A stretch of DNA of 64,000 nt from Saussurea involucrata (lineage: Eukaryota > Streptophyta > Magnoliopsida > Asterales > Asteraceae). This document shows, one piece after another, positions 21,837 to 34,870 of this stretch. A program made the position numbers and the translations under genes. The stretch covers positions 78,850,795 through 78,914,794 of the forward strand of contig CM066327.1 of assembly GCA_033807775.1 (NCBI GenBank), read 5' to 3'. The notes under the pieces were generated by a model. That model was not told the origin of the DNA. It made no database searches and saw only the letters and a list, made by a program, of their open reading frames with translations. Numbering within the stretch: the stretch's first letter is position 1; each line of letters starts with the position of its first letter.

Positions 21837-23538
21837 TGTAACAACCCAAATTCCATAAAATATAATTCATAACATTACACACACAAAATGGTCCAAAAAT
21901 ACACAAAATACATCGATCTCAACTCTAGTTACGCAACAGATAGACACCTTCACAACTGAGATGCTACAGGAAGCTCGACGGTGAACTACAAGTCTCCACT
22001 AGACTATACCTCTTCTGTAGCTCCACCTCTTTTCATCTTCTTCAGATGAAACCCCAAACAAACCTCTTACCTGAAAATGGTTTTAATTTTTAAAAAGCGA
22101 GGGTTAGACCATGAGGTCTAGTGAATTTCCTCTCGAAAACAGTTTAACAAACCACATATAACAGTATGCAAACCGCCATAAAGGCCCATCAAAATCATTT
22201 TAACCAATCAACATCATACTTGGGTATTTGCACATTGTTCATAGACAATCTTTACCACACGGCAGTATCCACGATCGGGGCCCAAACCGACTCCCCTTTT
22301 GCCAACGGGGCCCAAGCAGATTACCCCATTCCCACATACACATGAAACGGATTCCATACATACGTGTATAAATCAACTCCCAAGGGATATATGATATCCC
22401 AAGGTACATTGCTCCCACTGTGCAACCCGACTCCAAAAACATCATGTCAAGTACCACATAAGCCATGCATGTACGTTTATAACATTTTCATAACGTGCAT
22501 GCGTTAATAAACATTTTCACATCATATAATAACAAAGCTTTTCAAAGTGTCTAATCATGCCATCATGATCAATACCATATTCAGTTATATAAACTTTAGT
22601 AAAACATTTCATTCGCACAAAGGGGGTTAAGGGAACTCACCTGAGCTTTAGCAAATCAACACACGCCTTGAAACACACTTTAGCTCAAACTGAACACACG
22701 AATTGGACATCATAAGAATGGTGTTAAACCATCTAATTACAACCCAAAACATCTCTACTAATCCCCTAAGACAAACCCCCAAACGATGCCTCGTTCTAGA
22801 CCCGAAAAACGAAGCAAACTGAAGATGTGCACCAAACAGTGACTTGCGCCACTTACCACGTGGCTTCAAACCGCGTGGTAAGTCGCGCAACTTTTTGGTC
22901 ATGCCTCCCAGGTCTGCACAGCAAATTTTAGCCCGAAATCTTAACCCTAAGACCTCCAAAATGCCCCAAATCGATTGTAAACCTCTAAAACTGATAGTTT
23001 TAGCTAATCAAACCTTTAGGAATCAAAAACCCAAATATAAAACTCATTTACCCCAACAAAATCACTCCATTGATTCATGATTTCAAACCCAAAACTCAAA
23101 ATCTCATTCCTTGCCAATAATGGAGATTACCAAGCAAAAAGATGAAGTTTCTTAGTGACTTAATCAAAACTCATGAGGAAATCAATCCCAAAATCTTTTG
23201 TTTCCTTTTCCAATGATTAGAACTCAAGGTTTACAAAACCCCAAACTACAAATCAATCACACCCAATTATGAGGAAGAAGATGCAAGAGTCATACCTTCA
23301 AGATGAGGCCACAAATCCTCTTGATGCTATGCTTTCTTCCACCCTCCAAGCTAGGGTTCTTGCTCTCCAAGAATCTCTCTAAAATGCCCAATATGTATGA
23401 ATGCTTCAATTGATAAGGGTTTAGGGTTTTACCCCTTTTATTTTCAGATTTTGCAACTAAGTCCTGAAAATTCTACACTTCACACTTTAGCCCCACAATT
23501 TCCAAAAGATTCGGACTTTATAGACATGAGGTGTTACA
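21837..23538 (-). repeat. 3' LTR of an old minus-strand gypsy element (G1)
   Basis: Read on the minus strand it begins TGTAACACC (23538) and ends GGGTTGTTACA (21837), 1702 bp. Just outside its start is a purine tract, GAGGGGGAGGTAT on the minus strand. It shares the GTTAGACC...GGTCTA block (22103-22120) and overall plan with the G2 LTRs but is well diverged. No second G1 LTR is visible to the right, so the element is broken. Confidence 0.8.
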
Positions 23539-23552
23539 ATACCTCCCCCTCA
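23539..23552 (-). promoter_or_regulatory. Polypurine tract of the G1 gypsy element
   Basis: On the minus strand GAGGGGGAGGTAT lies directly before the LTR start TGTAACACC, and is preceded by GAATTCTTTT as in the G2 element. Confidence 0.8.
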
Positions 23553-24702
23553 AAAGAATTCCGTCATCAGAATGCCATTGCTGAACAAATGCGGGCATTT
23601 GGAATTAGCTTCTGATTCCAAATCTTACATTGTCTATTAACTTTTAAGAGTTGCAATTGCACCTCCACCAGACCAACTTCTTTGTATCTCAACTTCTCGA
23701 TTTCCCAGCTGAATGATCGTTTTCGGCCCTACAAGAAAATCCAACTCCTCATCCAATCGCGTTGTTTGCACAGATACGTCATACCGACTCCCAACACACA
23801 CTCCCTAAAATTGAGACGTGAAACACACTATGAATTCTCCATAATTTCATCGGTTACATTCAGTTTATCATTATCTTCTCAACTCTTTCGATAACTGCCA
23901 TTGATCCAATAAAACGTGGCTCGACTTTACTTTCCTCATGAAACGCACTACTCCATTCTATGGGGATGTCTTCCGCATCCAGCTGTTCCCCGACTTGAGA
24001 TTCTAAAGACTCGTTTTTTTTTAAATCAACGTAGTTCCATTAAGTTACCCAACATTTCTGATCGAAGCCAACAACGTACGATATCCTTCGAAATTGTCCC
24101 TTGGTTAACCACGACATCCTTATGTCGGTAAATTGCAAAATTTAAACACTGGTAATATCCTCGATCAACCATACTAAACGCACCACTTTACTTCTTTAAA
24201 GAAAGAATTTTATTGAGGTCAACGCCACAACAACACGAATCCCCGACAAGAGAATAACCACCCACTTCGCCAACATAACACAAGGTCATCCTTGGATCGT
24301 CACTTTAACTCACAATCATGAGTTCCCTTATCGGACAACACCCACTTCAAAGATTTTCACCCCTCCAATATAGCGTACGCCTGGCACAAATAGTACTTCA
24401 CTCCCCTGAAATCCCATTGATCACACACCAATGTCAACCAATTCAAATGAACTATCCCCACGTCAACCAACACACCATTATCCGCTTTGCATACAGAATT
24501 ATAAGAAGAAAACTTTCACAATCTAACATCAGAATGATCCACCCCACCATTTTGAAATAAATTCAAACTTTACTTGTCCCACAAGGAAGAGCGGCCACGC
24601 TCACACAAAACTATTCCAAATAATCTAACAATAGAAACCAAGTTCACTCGAAACATTTTCTCTAACGATACTAAGACTAATCTAATGGTCTTTCAAACAG
24701 AG
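23553..24702 (-). pseudogene. Decayed gypsy pol of G1 (integrase end and further upstream)
   Basis: No long frame remains, but on the minus strand 23830-23960 aligns by eye with the integrase C-terminal region of the G2 element: an inverse GTGAAAC block, a CCATTGATCC block where G2 has GGTCCAATGT, and ACTCC/TTCC blocks in the same order and spacing. The GAATTCCGTC motif next to the polypurine tract is also shared. It is an old pol full of indels, and ends at the CAGAG duplicated by the copia insertion. Confidence 0.55.
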
Positions 24703-25333
24703 TGTTGGAGATATGCCCATTGACACAAAATAATTAATTATTGGCATTATCCTATTCGGTCGCACACAAAGTCCAAACTAAAATTGCAAGAATTATATGG
24801 TTAAGGGGAAAGTTTGTTAAACATCATAAGTGATGGTTTAACTAGAAAATAGAGGAAATTTTGAGGGAACAATGTTGTAAAATGGAGGAGGCACAAAAGT
24901 AAAAGTGTCATCATTTTGGTGAGGACCACACTCCATCTCTTCTCCACTTTACAAAGCAAATCGATTCCTCCCTCTCTCTCCCTCCTAATTTCGGCCAAAA
25001 ACGCACACACACAAGTGTGTGTTTTGCATGTGAAAGAAAGGGTCCTTTTCTCTCAAAAAGGCTAACCATTCTTTCTCAAAAGGGTACTTTCTCTCAAAGG
25101 TTTTGGTGAGAAGGTTTCTTGCAAGCATTTGGAGCTTTGGGTGTGCCCTTGATAGAGGGATTCTCCTTTGAATCCTCCAAAGTCTTCAAGGGTATGATTT
25201 TATCTTCATCTCCTTTTTAAGTTGCTATTTTTCTTTGTACAATGGATCCTCTCCTAGAAGAAGAAGTTCGTTTTTTGTTTTTTTATAAGCTTCCGTTGCA
25301 TGTTTTTGTTTGGTAAATCTTCTTCTTCCAATA
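24703..25333 (+). repeat. 5' LTR of the copia element
   Basis: Starts TGTTGGAGATATGCCC; ends CTTCCAATA where the 3' LTR has CTTCCAACA, so the terminal CA has mutated to TA. C/T-rich stretches and CTCTCAAA repeats lie in the second half. Confidence 0.92.
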
Positions 25334-25334
25334 G

Positions 25335-25347
25335 TGGTATCAGAGCC
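25335..25347 (+). promoter_or_regulatory. Primer binding site (initiator tRNA-Met)
   Basis: TGGTATCAGAGCC starts one base after the 5' LTR and matches the 3' end of plant initiator tRNA-Met in complement. Confidence 0.92.
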
Positions 25348-27176
25348 ACTTGTGCAAGGTTATAGCATTTTTCTCATCTTTTTCTTGAAGAAATCGTTGT
25401 TGAATGTTTTGTACACATTTTCCGGGAAAAGATGTGTAAAGAACATGCAAAAGGATTTCTAAGGTTTTTCAAGTTTTAAGTCTTTTTTTCTCCCTCTTGG
25501 ACCTTCGATTTTGACATGCATGTTGGAAAAACGAAAGTTTTTGATGTCATGGTCAAATATTAATAAAGATCAAAATTTCGGATTTTTTTTTGTGATGGAT
25601 CCAAAAATATCAAGAGATATTATTTTGCTTAGATATAAAATAAATCAAAGAGGGATAAATAAATTAAAGTCTTGAAAACCTTGTTTTACAAAACTAGTAT
25701 TTGTAAAATAAAAGAAAAAGTTGTTTTTTCCATTAAGTATGGATTTTGGTTTTGTATTCCCAAAATATTTTGATTCACTTGCATGTTGTTTGGATGGTTT
25801 TGGCATGAAAACCATACTTACAAAACATAAAAGTGTGTTTGTGTGTTTTTGTTGTCGAAGGAATTTTTTTTAATGACATAGAAACATGCAAACAAAGATT
25901 GATTTTGTTTAAGTGCCAAAAGTGTATGTTTAAATCAATCTTTATCAAAATATGGCTTACCAGGATTTTCGCACTCCTTGTTTTGGTTCATATTTGTGTT
26001 CGTATGGATCCGGTAACAAGTGTCTCTCTTGACCCATGTGATTGTGATGGTTGGTTAATATTCGATTTATTATTGGGTTGTAATAATTTGCGCGACTTGC
26101 ATGTCGTTTCATTTATGCTATGTAAAAGTATTTGTAAAATAGCATAGAATAAAGTAAGAAATTAGTTTCCAAAATTGTAAATCGATGACGGTGCAACTAA
26201 AGGAGGCAAGTGCTGAAAAACCGTCGCTGATGCTGACAGAACCGTCGTTGATGCTGACAGAACCATCGCTGATGCCTGAAAACTGTCGCTGATGCCGCAA
26301 AAATGTCGCTGAACCTGAAGGCGGCCCATCCGCGCATTGTTGGTGATGGTGGTTTTAGTGGGAGCCGATTCTCGTCTCTTTGGTTGTGTCCCTAGATTGA
26401 CCATGTTTTTCCGTGTGTTGGCTCACTGGAAAAAAGCATAGGATTTGAGGCATTGTTACCGTTTTTGCTTGTTGTGGTTGATTTATTATTTTTATAAATT
26501 TGTCTAGGCCTTGCATGCTACAAAAATTTAATTTTAAAATAATTAAATAATCACAAAGTCTGGTTAATGAGTTAACAAACTAACAAGCAAATGAATTTTA
26601 GCAAAATTATAAAAATTGTTTTAAAATGGTATAAAACAAAAAAAAAATTGCTAAAAGAAGTTAAAAGTTTTAACTAGAAAAACAAAAACCCGTTTTTAAA
26701 AATGTAAATCAAACGCTACCCATGACTAAAACACACATTTGAACTAACCGTCTTTTCGGCGTGGAAAGTGCTAAAGCCAACACGTCGGTTATACATTAGG
26801 GATGATGATGTGAAATTCGCGAAACCCGAGAGTCTTGGGCCGGATGTCACGTGTTTTATCATGGACGGTTTACAATCTAGACTTGTGATCTGCGGCATAC
26901 CCGTCACGAGAAGGGATTAAACATGCCAAATGATATAATGGATATCAACGAATCCCGCAAGGATCTAAGAGTTTCATAGAGAATGGAATTGGTAAAATGA
27001 TTACCTACCTAAATAGCTTCTAGTTGCGATCCGCGACATACCCGTCGTAGCTAAGAAGTGAAATATGGATCTTAGCCTTGTTAAAAATAATTGTTTATTT
27101 AAACATTTGGGTAATTATTATAACAAGGATTATTTAATTCAGATCACTAAAATATATTTTTCTACTTTGATAGATG
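25348..27176 (+). other. Long untranslated leader of the copia element
   Basis: About 1.8 kb without a credible frame. It holds a ~22-bp tandem repeat (26215-26325) and two imperfect copies of a GATCYGCGRCATACCCGTC block (26885 and 27030). An unusually long leader is known in some copia lineages. Confidence 0.6.
26215..26325 (+). repeat. ~22-bp tandem repeat with GTCGCTGATGC core
   Basis: Five units such as CCGTCGCTGATGCTGACAGA, with drift in the later ones. Confidence 0.85.
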
Positions 27177-27932
27177 TCAAACAACAACACGAATTCATCG
27201 ATTTCAAACTTTTGTCTTAAAGGGCTCCTCGAGAAGGACAAGCTCACGGGATTGAACTTCATGGACTGGCTTCGCAACCTGAGAATCGTACTCAGGATGG
27301 AAATGAAGCAGAGAGCCATAGAGGAACCCCTCCCTGAGGCACCACCAACCGGATCATCTCGGGTGATTCGGGAAGAGTACCAAAAACGTCTGACCGAATC
27401 AAACAAGGTCGCTACCTCATGTTAGCAACCATCGCACCTGAACTCCAAAAGGGTATGGAGAGCCTTAGGGCGTATGACATGCTTAGCCAGTTGAAGGACA
27501 TGTTCTAACAGCAGGCCAGGCAGGAACGATTTGACACAGTCAGATCTCTGGTGGGCTGCAAAATGGCACCGGGAAGCAGTGTCAGTGTACACGTTCTTAA
27601 AATGAAATCGTACATTGACTAGCTGGAGCGTCTTGGTTTTCCCTTTAGTCAGGAGCTTGCCACGGATCTCATCCTAAACTCGCTGACTAGTTCATATGAA
27701 TCGTTCACTCTGAACTACAATATGAACAACATGGAGAAAACCATCATGGAGCTCCATGGCATGTTGAAGACCGCCGAGTCTAACATGGCCAAAGCTAAAC
27801 CTGCTGCTCCCGTATTGGCCATCAGGGAAGGAGGATTCAAGAAGAAGAAGCCAACCCCCCCCCCCCCCCCCCCCCAAAGGCAAGGGGAAGGAAAAAGTTG
27901 GTCAATCCAACTCCAAGCCCAAAAGAAAGGGT
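27177..27932 (+). pseudogene. Copia gag, broken
   Basis: Starts at ATG 27177 (SNNNTNSS; then LLEKDKLTGLNFMDWLRNLR, typical of plant copia gag). A frameshift near 27420 ends the first frame. The continuation on another frame (MLATIAPELQKGMESLRAYD) has stops at about 27508 and 27619, both one C-to-T step from Gln codons. The third part (27722-27930) ends in a C run (27857-27876) that shifts the frame. Gag would form the particle shell. No intact product is possible. Confidence 0.85.
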
Positions 27933-27950
27933 AAGGGTAAGGCTAACTCT

Positions 27951-29424
27951 GTGATTCCTCAAGCGAAAACTCCTGAGGATGCAACATGTTTCCACTGCGG
28001 GGACAAAGGACACTGGAGGCGTAGCTGTCCGAAATACCTGAAGGAGCTTAAAGAGCTCAAGGCCAAGGGTGTGGCCGAACCTTCAGGTATGTATATGATT
28101 GAACTCCACAACACTTCTGCTTCTAATTCCTGGGTATTGGACACAGGATGTGGTACTCACATTTGTACTGATGTGCAGGGACTAAAACGAAGTAGAAAGC
28201 TAAGACGCGGAGAGCTCGACCTAATCATGGGGAACAGGCATGTTGCTCCAGTTGATAGGATTGGGAATTATGAGCTTACTTTTAAATCTGGTTTGTCTGT
28301 GGTGTTATTGAATGTTTGCTACTCGGCCGAAATGGCCAAAAACATTTTCTTTTAAAGCACTGTATGATGATGGTTTTAATTTCGTATTTGATGATGGATC
28401 AATTCTTGTGTTTAAAAATGAGTTACTTTATTTTAAAGCTAGTCCTTGCATTGGGGTCTATGAAACCAACATCAGCTTAAGAAACAATAATAGTTCAATC
28501 CTTAATGTTGATTCGACTTCATCCAAAAATGGTTTGGATAAGACATATATGTGGCACTGTCGTCTTGGCCACATTAACAAGAAGCGCATCGCCAATCTCC
28601 AAGCGGATGGGATTTTGGAATCATTTGATCATGCATCTTATGATGAATGTGAATCTTGTTTACTAGGGAAGATGACTAAAGCACCATTCACAGGAAGTTG
28701 TGAACGGGGCAAAGATCAGTTGGACCTTATACACATCGATGTGTGTGGACCGTTCAGATCTTCCACAAGACATGGCGAAAGGTACTTCGTTACGTTTACT
28801 GATGATTTCAGTAGATATGGATATGTTTATTTGATTAAACGTAAGTCTGAAACCTTTGAGGTGTTCAAGACATTCCAGAATGAAATGGAGAATCAGCTAA
28901 ACAAAGGGATTAAGATCCTCAGATCTGATAGAGGCCGTGAGTATCTTAGTCTAGAATTCAGCGATCATCTAAGAAATTGTGGCATTATCTCACAATTAAC
29001 TCCACCCGGGACACCCCAACACAATGGTGTGTCCGAGAGGAGAAATCGAACATTGTTAGATATGGTTCGTTGCATGATGAGTCGCACTACACTTCCAATC
29101 AGTTTCTGGGGTTATGCCCTAGAGACTGCCGCAAAAATACTTAACCTCGTTCCAACCAAGACGGTTTCCAAAACACCATCTGAAATATGGAGTGGAAGAG
29201 TCCCTTCACTAGCATATTTAAAAATCTGGGGTTGCGAGGCTTACGTTCGTCGTGAATCTCAAGACAAGTTAGAGCCCAGATCAGACAAGTGTTATTTTGT
29301 TGGATATCCTACTGGATCTTTTGGATATTTGTTTTACAAACCTTCTGAAAACAAAGTTTTTGTTGCTAGAAGGGCAGTCTTCCTAGAAAGGGAGCTGATG
29401 TCCAAAGAGGCCAGTGGGAGCTAA
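27951..29424 (+). pseudogene. Copia zinc knuckle, protease and integrase, broken
   Basis: A CCHC knuckle (CFHCGDKGHWRRSC, ~27987-28030), the protease site WVLDTGCGTH (~28130) and then, after a frame change near 28330, the pre-integrase motif (WHCRLGHINKKRI...CESCLLGK) and integrase core: HIDVCGPF, RSDRGREYLS, NGVSERRNRT, which hold the D, D and E of the catalytic triad. The integrase part (28345-29424) is open to a TAA after KEASGS. Integrase would join cDNA ends to host DNA. Confidence 0.9.
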
Positions 29425-29457
29425 ATTGATCTTGTAGAAGTTCAAGAATCAACCAAC

Positions 29458-31210
29458 ATGGAATCCGATGTTGGCACTAGTTGCCATCAAGAGGTTGTAC
29501 AACCTGAAGATGATGGAGAATCTGACATTCAGCCACCACCTGTTTGTAGGTCTGATAGAGTACGTCAGGCATCTGAAAGATATGGTTTACCCATTTCTGA
29601 TGGTGATGAGTCTCTGGTAGATCTTGATGAACCTGCCAGCTATCAGGAAGCCATGGCAGGCCCAGAGTCTGCTAAATGGAAGGAGGCTATGGAAAGCGAG
29701 ATCCAATCCATGTATGATAATCAAGTTTGGGACTTGGTTGATCAAACGTCTGGCCTTAAAACAGTTGGGTGTAAATGGGTCTTCAAGAAGAAGACTGACA
29801 TGGATGGGAAACTACACACATACAAAGCTAGATTGGTGGCAAAGGGTTACACGCAAACACATGGTGTAGACAATGATGAAACTTTCTCACCAGTGGCAAT
29901 GTTAAAATCTATTAGGATACTGATTGCCATAGCAGCATTTCATAATTATGAGATATGGCAAATGGACGTAAAAACCGCCTTCCTTAATGGAAAGCTTACT
30001 GAGGATGTGTTTATGACACAGTCTGAGGGTTTTGTACATCCTAAGCATCCCAATAGAGTGTGTAAGCTTCAGAAGTCCATTTATGGACTCAAGCAAGCAT
30101 CTCGTAGCTGGAATCTTTATTTTGATGAGAAAATCAAGGAGTTTGGTTTTTGTCAGAAGTGAAGATGAACCATGCGTTTATGTCAGAACTAGTGGGAGTA
30201 CTGTAGTCTTTCTTGTATTGTATGTCGATGACATACTACTCATGGGAAACGATGTCCCAACACCGCGAAGTGTCAAAACTTGGCTAGGGAATTGTTTTTC
30301 CATGAAAGACATGGGAGATGCGGCATACATACTAGCCATCAAAATCTATAGAGATTGATCCAGGAGGCTCATTGGGTTAAGCCAAAGTACCTACATATAT
30401 AAGATCTTGATGAAATTCAAGATGCAAGACTCCAAGAAGGGGTTCTTGCCTATGCAGCATGGCATGGCACTAAGCAAGTCTCGGTGTCCTAATTCCACTG
30501 AGGAATTAGATAAAATGAGTCGGGTTCCATATGCTTCGGCTGTAGGATCGATCATGTATGCCATGATTTGTACTAGGACTGATGTATCATATGCCTTAAG
30601 CATGACGAGTAGATATCAGGCCAACCCTGGAAAAACCCATTGGATAGCAGTCAAGAACATTCTCAAGTACCTGAGAAGGACAAAAGACATGATCTTGGTC
30701 TATGGTTGCCAGAAAGAGCTATGTGTAAAAGGATACACAGATGCTAGCTTCCAAACTGATAGAGATGATTCATGTTCGAAATCAGGATTCGTGTTTTTAC
30801 TAAATGGTGGAGCGGTTACTTGGAGAAGTTCCAAGCAGAACACTGTAGCAGATTCGACAACAGAGGCTGAGTATATTGCAGTAAATGAGGCTGCAAAAGA
30901 GTCCATGTGGATGAAGAAGTTCATTGGGGATCTTGGCGTAGTTCACACTATTCATGATCCCATAGAGATCTTCTGTGACAACGAGGGTGCAGTCATCTTG
31001 GCTAAAGAACCTAGGTCACACAAGCGTACACGGCATATACTCAGGAAATTTCATTACGTTCGGAAGGTTGTCGAAGACAAGGACATTATCATTAGTAGAG
31101 TTGACTCAAGTAGGAACTTGGCTGATCCATTCACCAAGCCCTTGCCTCAGACCAAGCATGATACTCATACTAGGTCTATAGGCATTAGAGTTGTTAGCGA
31201 TTTAGCTTGA
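29458..31210 (+). pseudogene. Copia reverse transcriptase and RNase H, broken
   Basis: The first part (29458-30162) carries the RT start (WDLVDQ...KWVFKKK) and MDVKTAFLNGKL. A frameshift near 30150 moves reading to another frame with LYVDDILL (YVDD box, ~30220), which ends at a TGA at 30357. The last part (30407-31210) has the end of RT (YASAVGSIMYAMICTRTD) and RNase H (YTDASFQTD, TTEAEYIAV, FCDNEGAV). The catalytic YVDD is kept but the frame is not. Confidence 0.9.
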
Positions 31211-32065
31211 TTATATATTTTAATTGATCTGAGATTTTGGAACTTAAACAGTTTACATTTGCATATGACATGATGATTATTATGTTGAGATCATAGTATG
31301 TGCTCGGAGCAAGCATTTCATTGGTGTATCACTGTGTTCTATTTTGCATGTTTATAAACTTCCTTTGAATACTAGTTTATTCAAAAATCTCCACAGTCGT
31401 TTATTCTCCAAAGGAAGGGAGTAATAAACTAAGACTGATATGAGGTGTGAGTTGATTATCCATAGAGATGGATATGGCATCGGATGCAACTACATTCATA
31501 TGAACTTGATAGAGATCAAGTTTTGGAACAACCAACACTTAGAGATTACTTCATGGTTTCTGTCACAAGTAATTCTAAGATGGTAATATCTTTTATCCTA
31601 GAGTGGAGATGCATGAGACTCCTGACACGAAGTCGGTTATATTTTGACCATTCTCCAACGTTGTCCGTAACTGGCAACCATAAAGGGACTGATCAAATAT
31701 AACATGATTAGTGGGGAGGTCTATGTAATCAAAGCAATTTGTTCCTTTTGCCTCATGGTAAAAGTGATATCCATGGGCCCCTCAATGATTTGGTGCTGAC
31801 ACTTGAATGTATGGTCATACTCAGACTGAATTGATATTGGATCAATTTTGTAGTCTATTTTAGATCACCACAAATCTCTATTGAGAAATATAATATTGAA
31901 TACTATACCATGTCTCGCGTTCATACGGATATCTAGAACAAAAGGATATTTGATCACTTGCCTATAGGACTGTTTCATACCTTCGGGTTTTGATTACAGA
32001 AATAGTGTCTTGAATGACACACATGTGCCATTATATAGTTATTATGTCAAGTGCAAGCGGGAGTC
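31211..32065 (+). other. Non-coding tail of the copia element, with polypurine tract
   Basis: No coding signal. The end, AAGCGGGAGTC at 32055-32065, is a weak polypurine tract directly before the LTR start. Confidence 0.6.
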
Positions 32066-32696
32066 TGTTGGAGATATGCCCATTGACAGAAAATAATTAA
32101 TTATTGGCATTATCCTATTCGGTCGCACACAAAGTCCAAACTAAAATTGCAAGAATTATATGGTTAAGGGGAAAGTTTGTTAAACATCATAAGTGATGGT
32201 TTAACTAGAAAATAGAGGAAATTTTGAGGGACCAATGTTGTAAAATGGAGGAGACACAAAAGTAAAAGTGTCATCATTTTGGTGAGGACCACACTCCATC
32301 TCTTCTCCACTTTACAAAGCAAACCGATTCCTCCCTCTCTCTCCCTCCTAATTTCGGCCAAAAACACACACACATAAGTGTGTGTTTTGGATGTGAAAGA
32401 AAAGGTCCTTTTCTCTCAAAAAGGCTAACCATTCTTTCTCAAAAGGGTACTTTCTCTCAAAGGTTTTGGTAAGAAGGTTTTCTTGCAAGCATTTGGAGCT
32501 TTGGGTGTGCACTTGATAGAGGGATTCTCCTTTGAATCCTACAAAGTCTTCAAGGGTATGATTTTATCTTGATCTCCTTTTTAAGTTGCTATTTTTCTTT
32601 GTACAATGGATCCTCTCCTAGAAGAAGCATTTCGTTTTTCATTTTTTATAAGATTTCGTTGCATGTTTTTGTTTGGTAAATCTTCTTCTTCCAACA
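32066..32696 (+). repeat. 3' LTR of the copia element
   Basis: 631 bp, TGTTGGAGAT to TTCCAACA, followed by the target duplication CAGAG. About 20 differences from the 5' LTR. Confidence 0.92.
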
Positions 32697-34870
32697 CAGA
32701 GCACTACATTCGATCACTTGTTTCTACACCTCCTTGAAAACATAAAATATGTTTTCAAAGAGCATCTTACTATTAGGTGCAAGCTTTAGACCAGTCGCAC
32801 AAAATAGGTTCCCATACTTGAACCATAACATATACCATGATCCCTTTTATCATACGCTCGCTAGCAGATCATATGCATGCCAAAGCTATAACTTTAGTTA
32901 TTGCTCCACTTTTTCGGTGTCATTTACCAATCCTCCTACTTTCGGCTTACTCACTTATTCAGACATACTGTCTTCACCTCTTTATGTTAGCATGAAACAT
33001 CGTCCACCCGACAACACCTACTCCATTTTCCGACCATTTCAAGTGTGCTGATAGTATGATTACATTACTGCGCCTAACCAAACGGTTGTACCACAATTCT
33101 CACCCGAGATAATCAGTCAGTCATCCATAAAACAACACCCAGTGCTCAAAAGCACCACGTGTTTCCATCCTCCAAACAGATTTAACCTACTCGTCAGAAC
33201 TTCTTTATACCCAGGAATATTTTAACCTTCCCAATGAACTTTAAATCTACAACACAACACCACATACTAATCGAATATGGTATTCTCATCGATATCCACT
33301 CGAAAATAGATGAACTCACCCAATATTCAAAATAACCATGAAGAATACATACTCTTCTTTATGGTAATCACCAATTACTACTCAATCTTTTGTTCTCAAA
33401 CAACAAAAGCACAATACCGCGTCCATACACTTCAATTAAGCATACTTGCCATCCTTGATTACCTCCCACAAATCTCCAAACCAGGATTCACACCTAAACT
33501 TATCCCACAATACCTCACAAGTCCACCACCCAACATAGCGACAACTCATTATCACAACAAGGACTTACACAACTCCATTAGCATGAAATGCCACCAACTT
33601 GCCCACACAACTATCACGTTGCAACAATTTCTTCACGATCCCCTTTTTACACATTATAGATACCGCCTTCTTCATACCAATCATAACACCAATATATATG
33701 AAGTAAAGTCATTTCACAACTTTGTCTTTCTTGAGTCTAGATGAACCACAAAATCATGATCATCTAATTCACTCAAACAAGTTCTCGTTTCTCGTCGACT
33801 CATTGCGATCTACGTCCGTTTTGCTAAACACTTCACGCATATATGAATCATCAAAACCTCATAGGAAATCACCTATCCACACTGGTGATCTTCCGCTGGC
33901 CCAACGTCATGGCAATATACACCTTTCCTCGAACGACCTGTTACATCCACACACAACAAAGTTATTTCTCAAGTTTCAATCTCCTGAGAATGCCTTCAAC
34001 TTGGGATATTTCAAATAGTCGCAGACTTCAATATCAATAGACAACATGATGATGTTTCCATAATATCCCCGACAAACCAGGATTCCCAACGGAATCCACT
34101 TCATCCAACGCATCATAACCAACTTTATACCCCACCATTCTCACTTGAGGAAAACACAAGACTCGCTTAGCGAAAAATCTAATTACAAGACCACCTCAAT
34201 ACTCAAGCTCAAAGTCGATAACATTTCATCAAGTACCGTACACCACTTATTAACATGCTACCATCAGAAGCACTTTGAGAACTTCAAACTTCACCCCGAA
34301 CATAACCGTTCTTAATTACCCAAACAGGAGTCTAAACTACAATCATACTAACATTTTCGAATTCATTGCCCGAGACTCCCGGTACTAACCGTCCTCCTCT
34401 AACGGAAACACGAAAATCGTAACTTGACCATATCCTGCTCAACCGACAATTTCAACTCCCAGGGCCTTTCCTTATCCTCAATTATAATATCCTCCACGAC
34501 CTAGCGAGTTCATAACCTTCATGCATGATGACACAACGATTGAAATATTTTTCACATTTAAAAAAAATCAACAGATACGATATCACGAAACAAACTTGAG
34601 TATGTATGACACAACACTACTCAAGTTGAATAGTAAAACACAACAACCTTAAGAATCGCTCACATGCGACCCCACGATAAATCACAACTTTGTCCAACCA
34701 AATCGATGTTGGCACAACAAGATGTATCCAACGAAACTTTTTCAATACGACTAGAAAGGTTCTGAACGAGATCAGTTACACAAAGTGAGTCAGTCAACTC
34801 CCACACTCGTTTATATATAATAACAACATGTCAATGCTCATTTTGGTTATAAGAACTTTGCAATCAAACG
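32697..34870 (-). pseudogene. Continuation of the decayed G1 gypsy body
   Basis: Resumes the sequence cut at 24702. The composition (C/A-rich on the plus strand, i.e. G/T-rich on the coding minus strand) matches a minus-strand gypsy pol, but no motif can be read with confidence. Plus-strand ORFs such as 33310-33744 are chance frames. It ends at AAACG (34866-34870), the left target duplication of the G2 element. Confidence 0.45.

Larger units (their letters stand above)
24703..32696 (+). mobile_element. Ty1/copia retrotransposon, full length but decayed
   Basis: 7994 bp with two 631-bp LTRs and an exact 5-bp target duplication CAGAG (24698-24702 and 32697-32701). It carries a met-tRNA primer site, a 1.8-kb leader, gag, protease, integrase, RT and RNase H in copia order, and 0.86 kb between pol and the 3' LTR. 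Coding parts have several stops and frameshifts. The LTRs differ at about 20 sites (~3%), so it is clearly older than the copia element at 57438. It sits inside the old minus-strand gypsy G1. Confidence 0.93.

Noticed and set aside
24801..25010. ORF on the minus strand repeated at 32164-32373
   Set aside because: The two are the same antisense frame in the two LTRs of one copia element, with no coding features.
33310..33744. 144-residue plus-strand ORF
   Set aside because: It lies opposite a decayed minus-strand gypsy body and has no recognisable domain.
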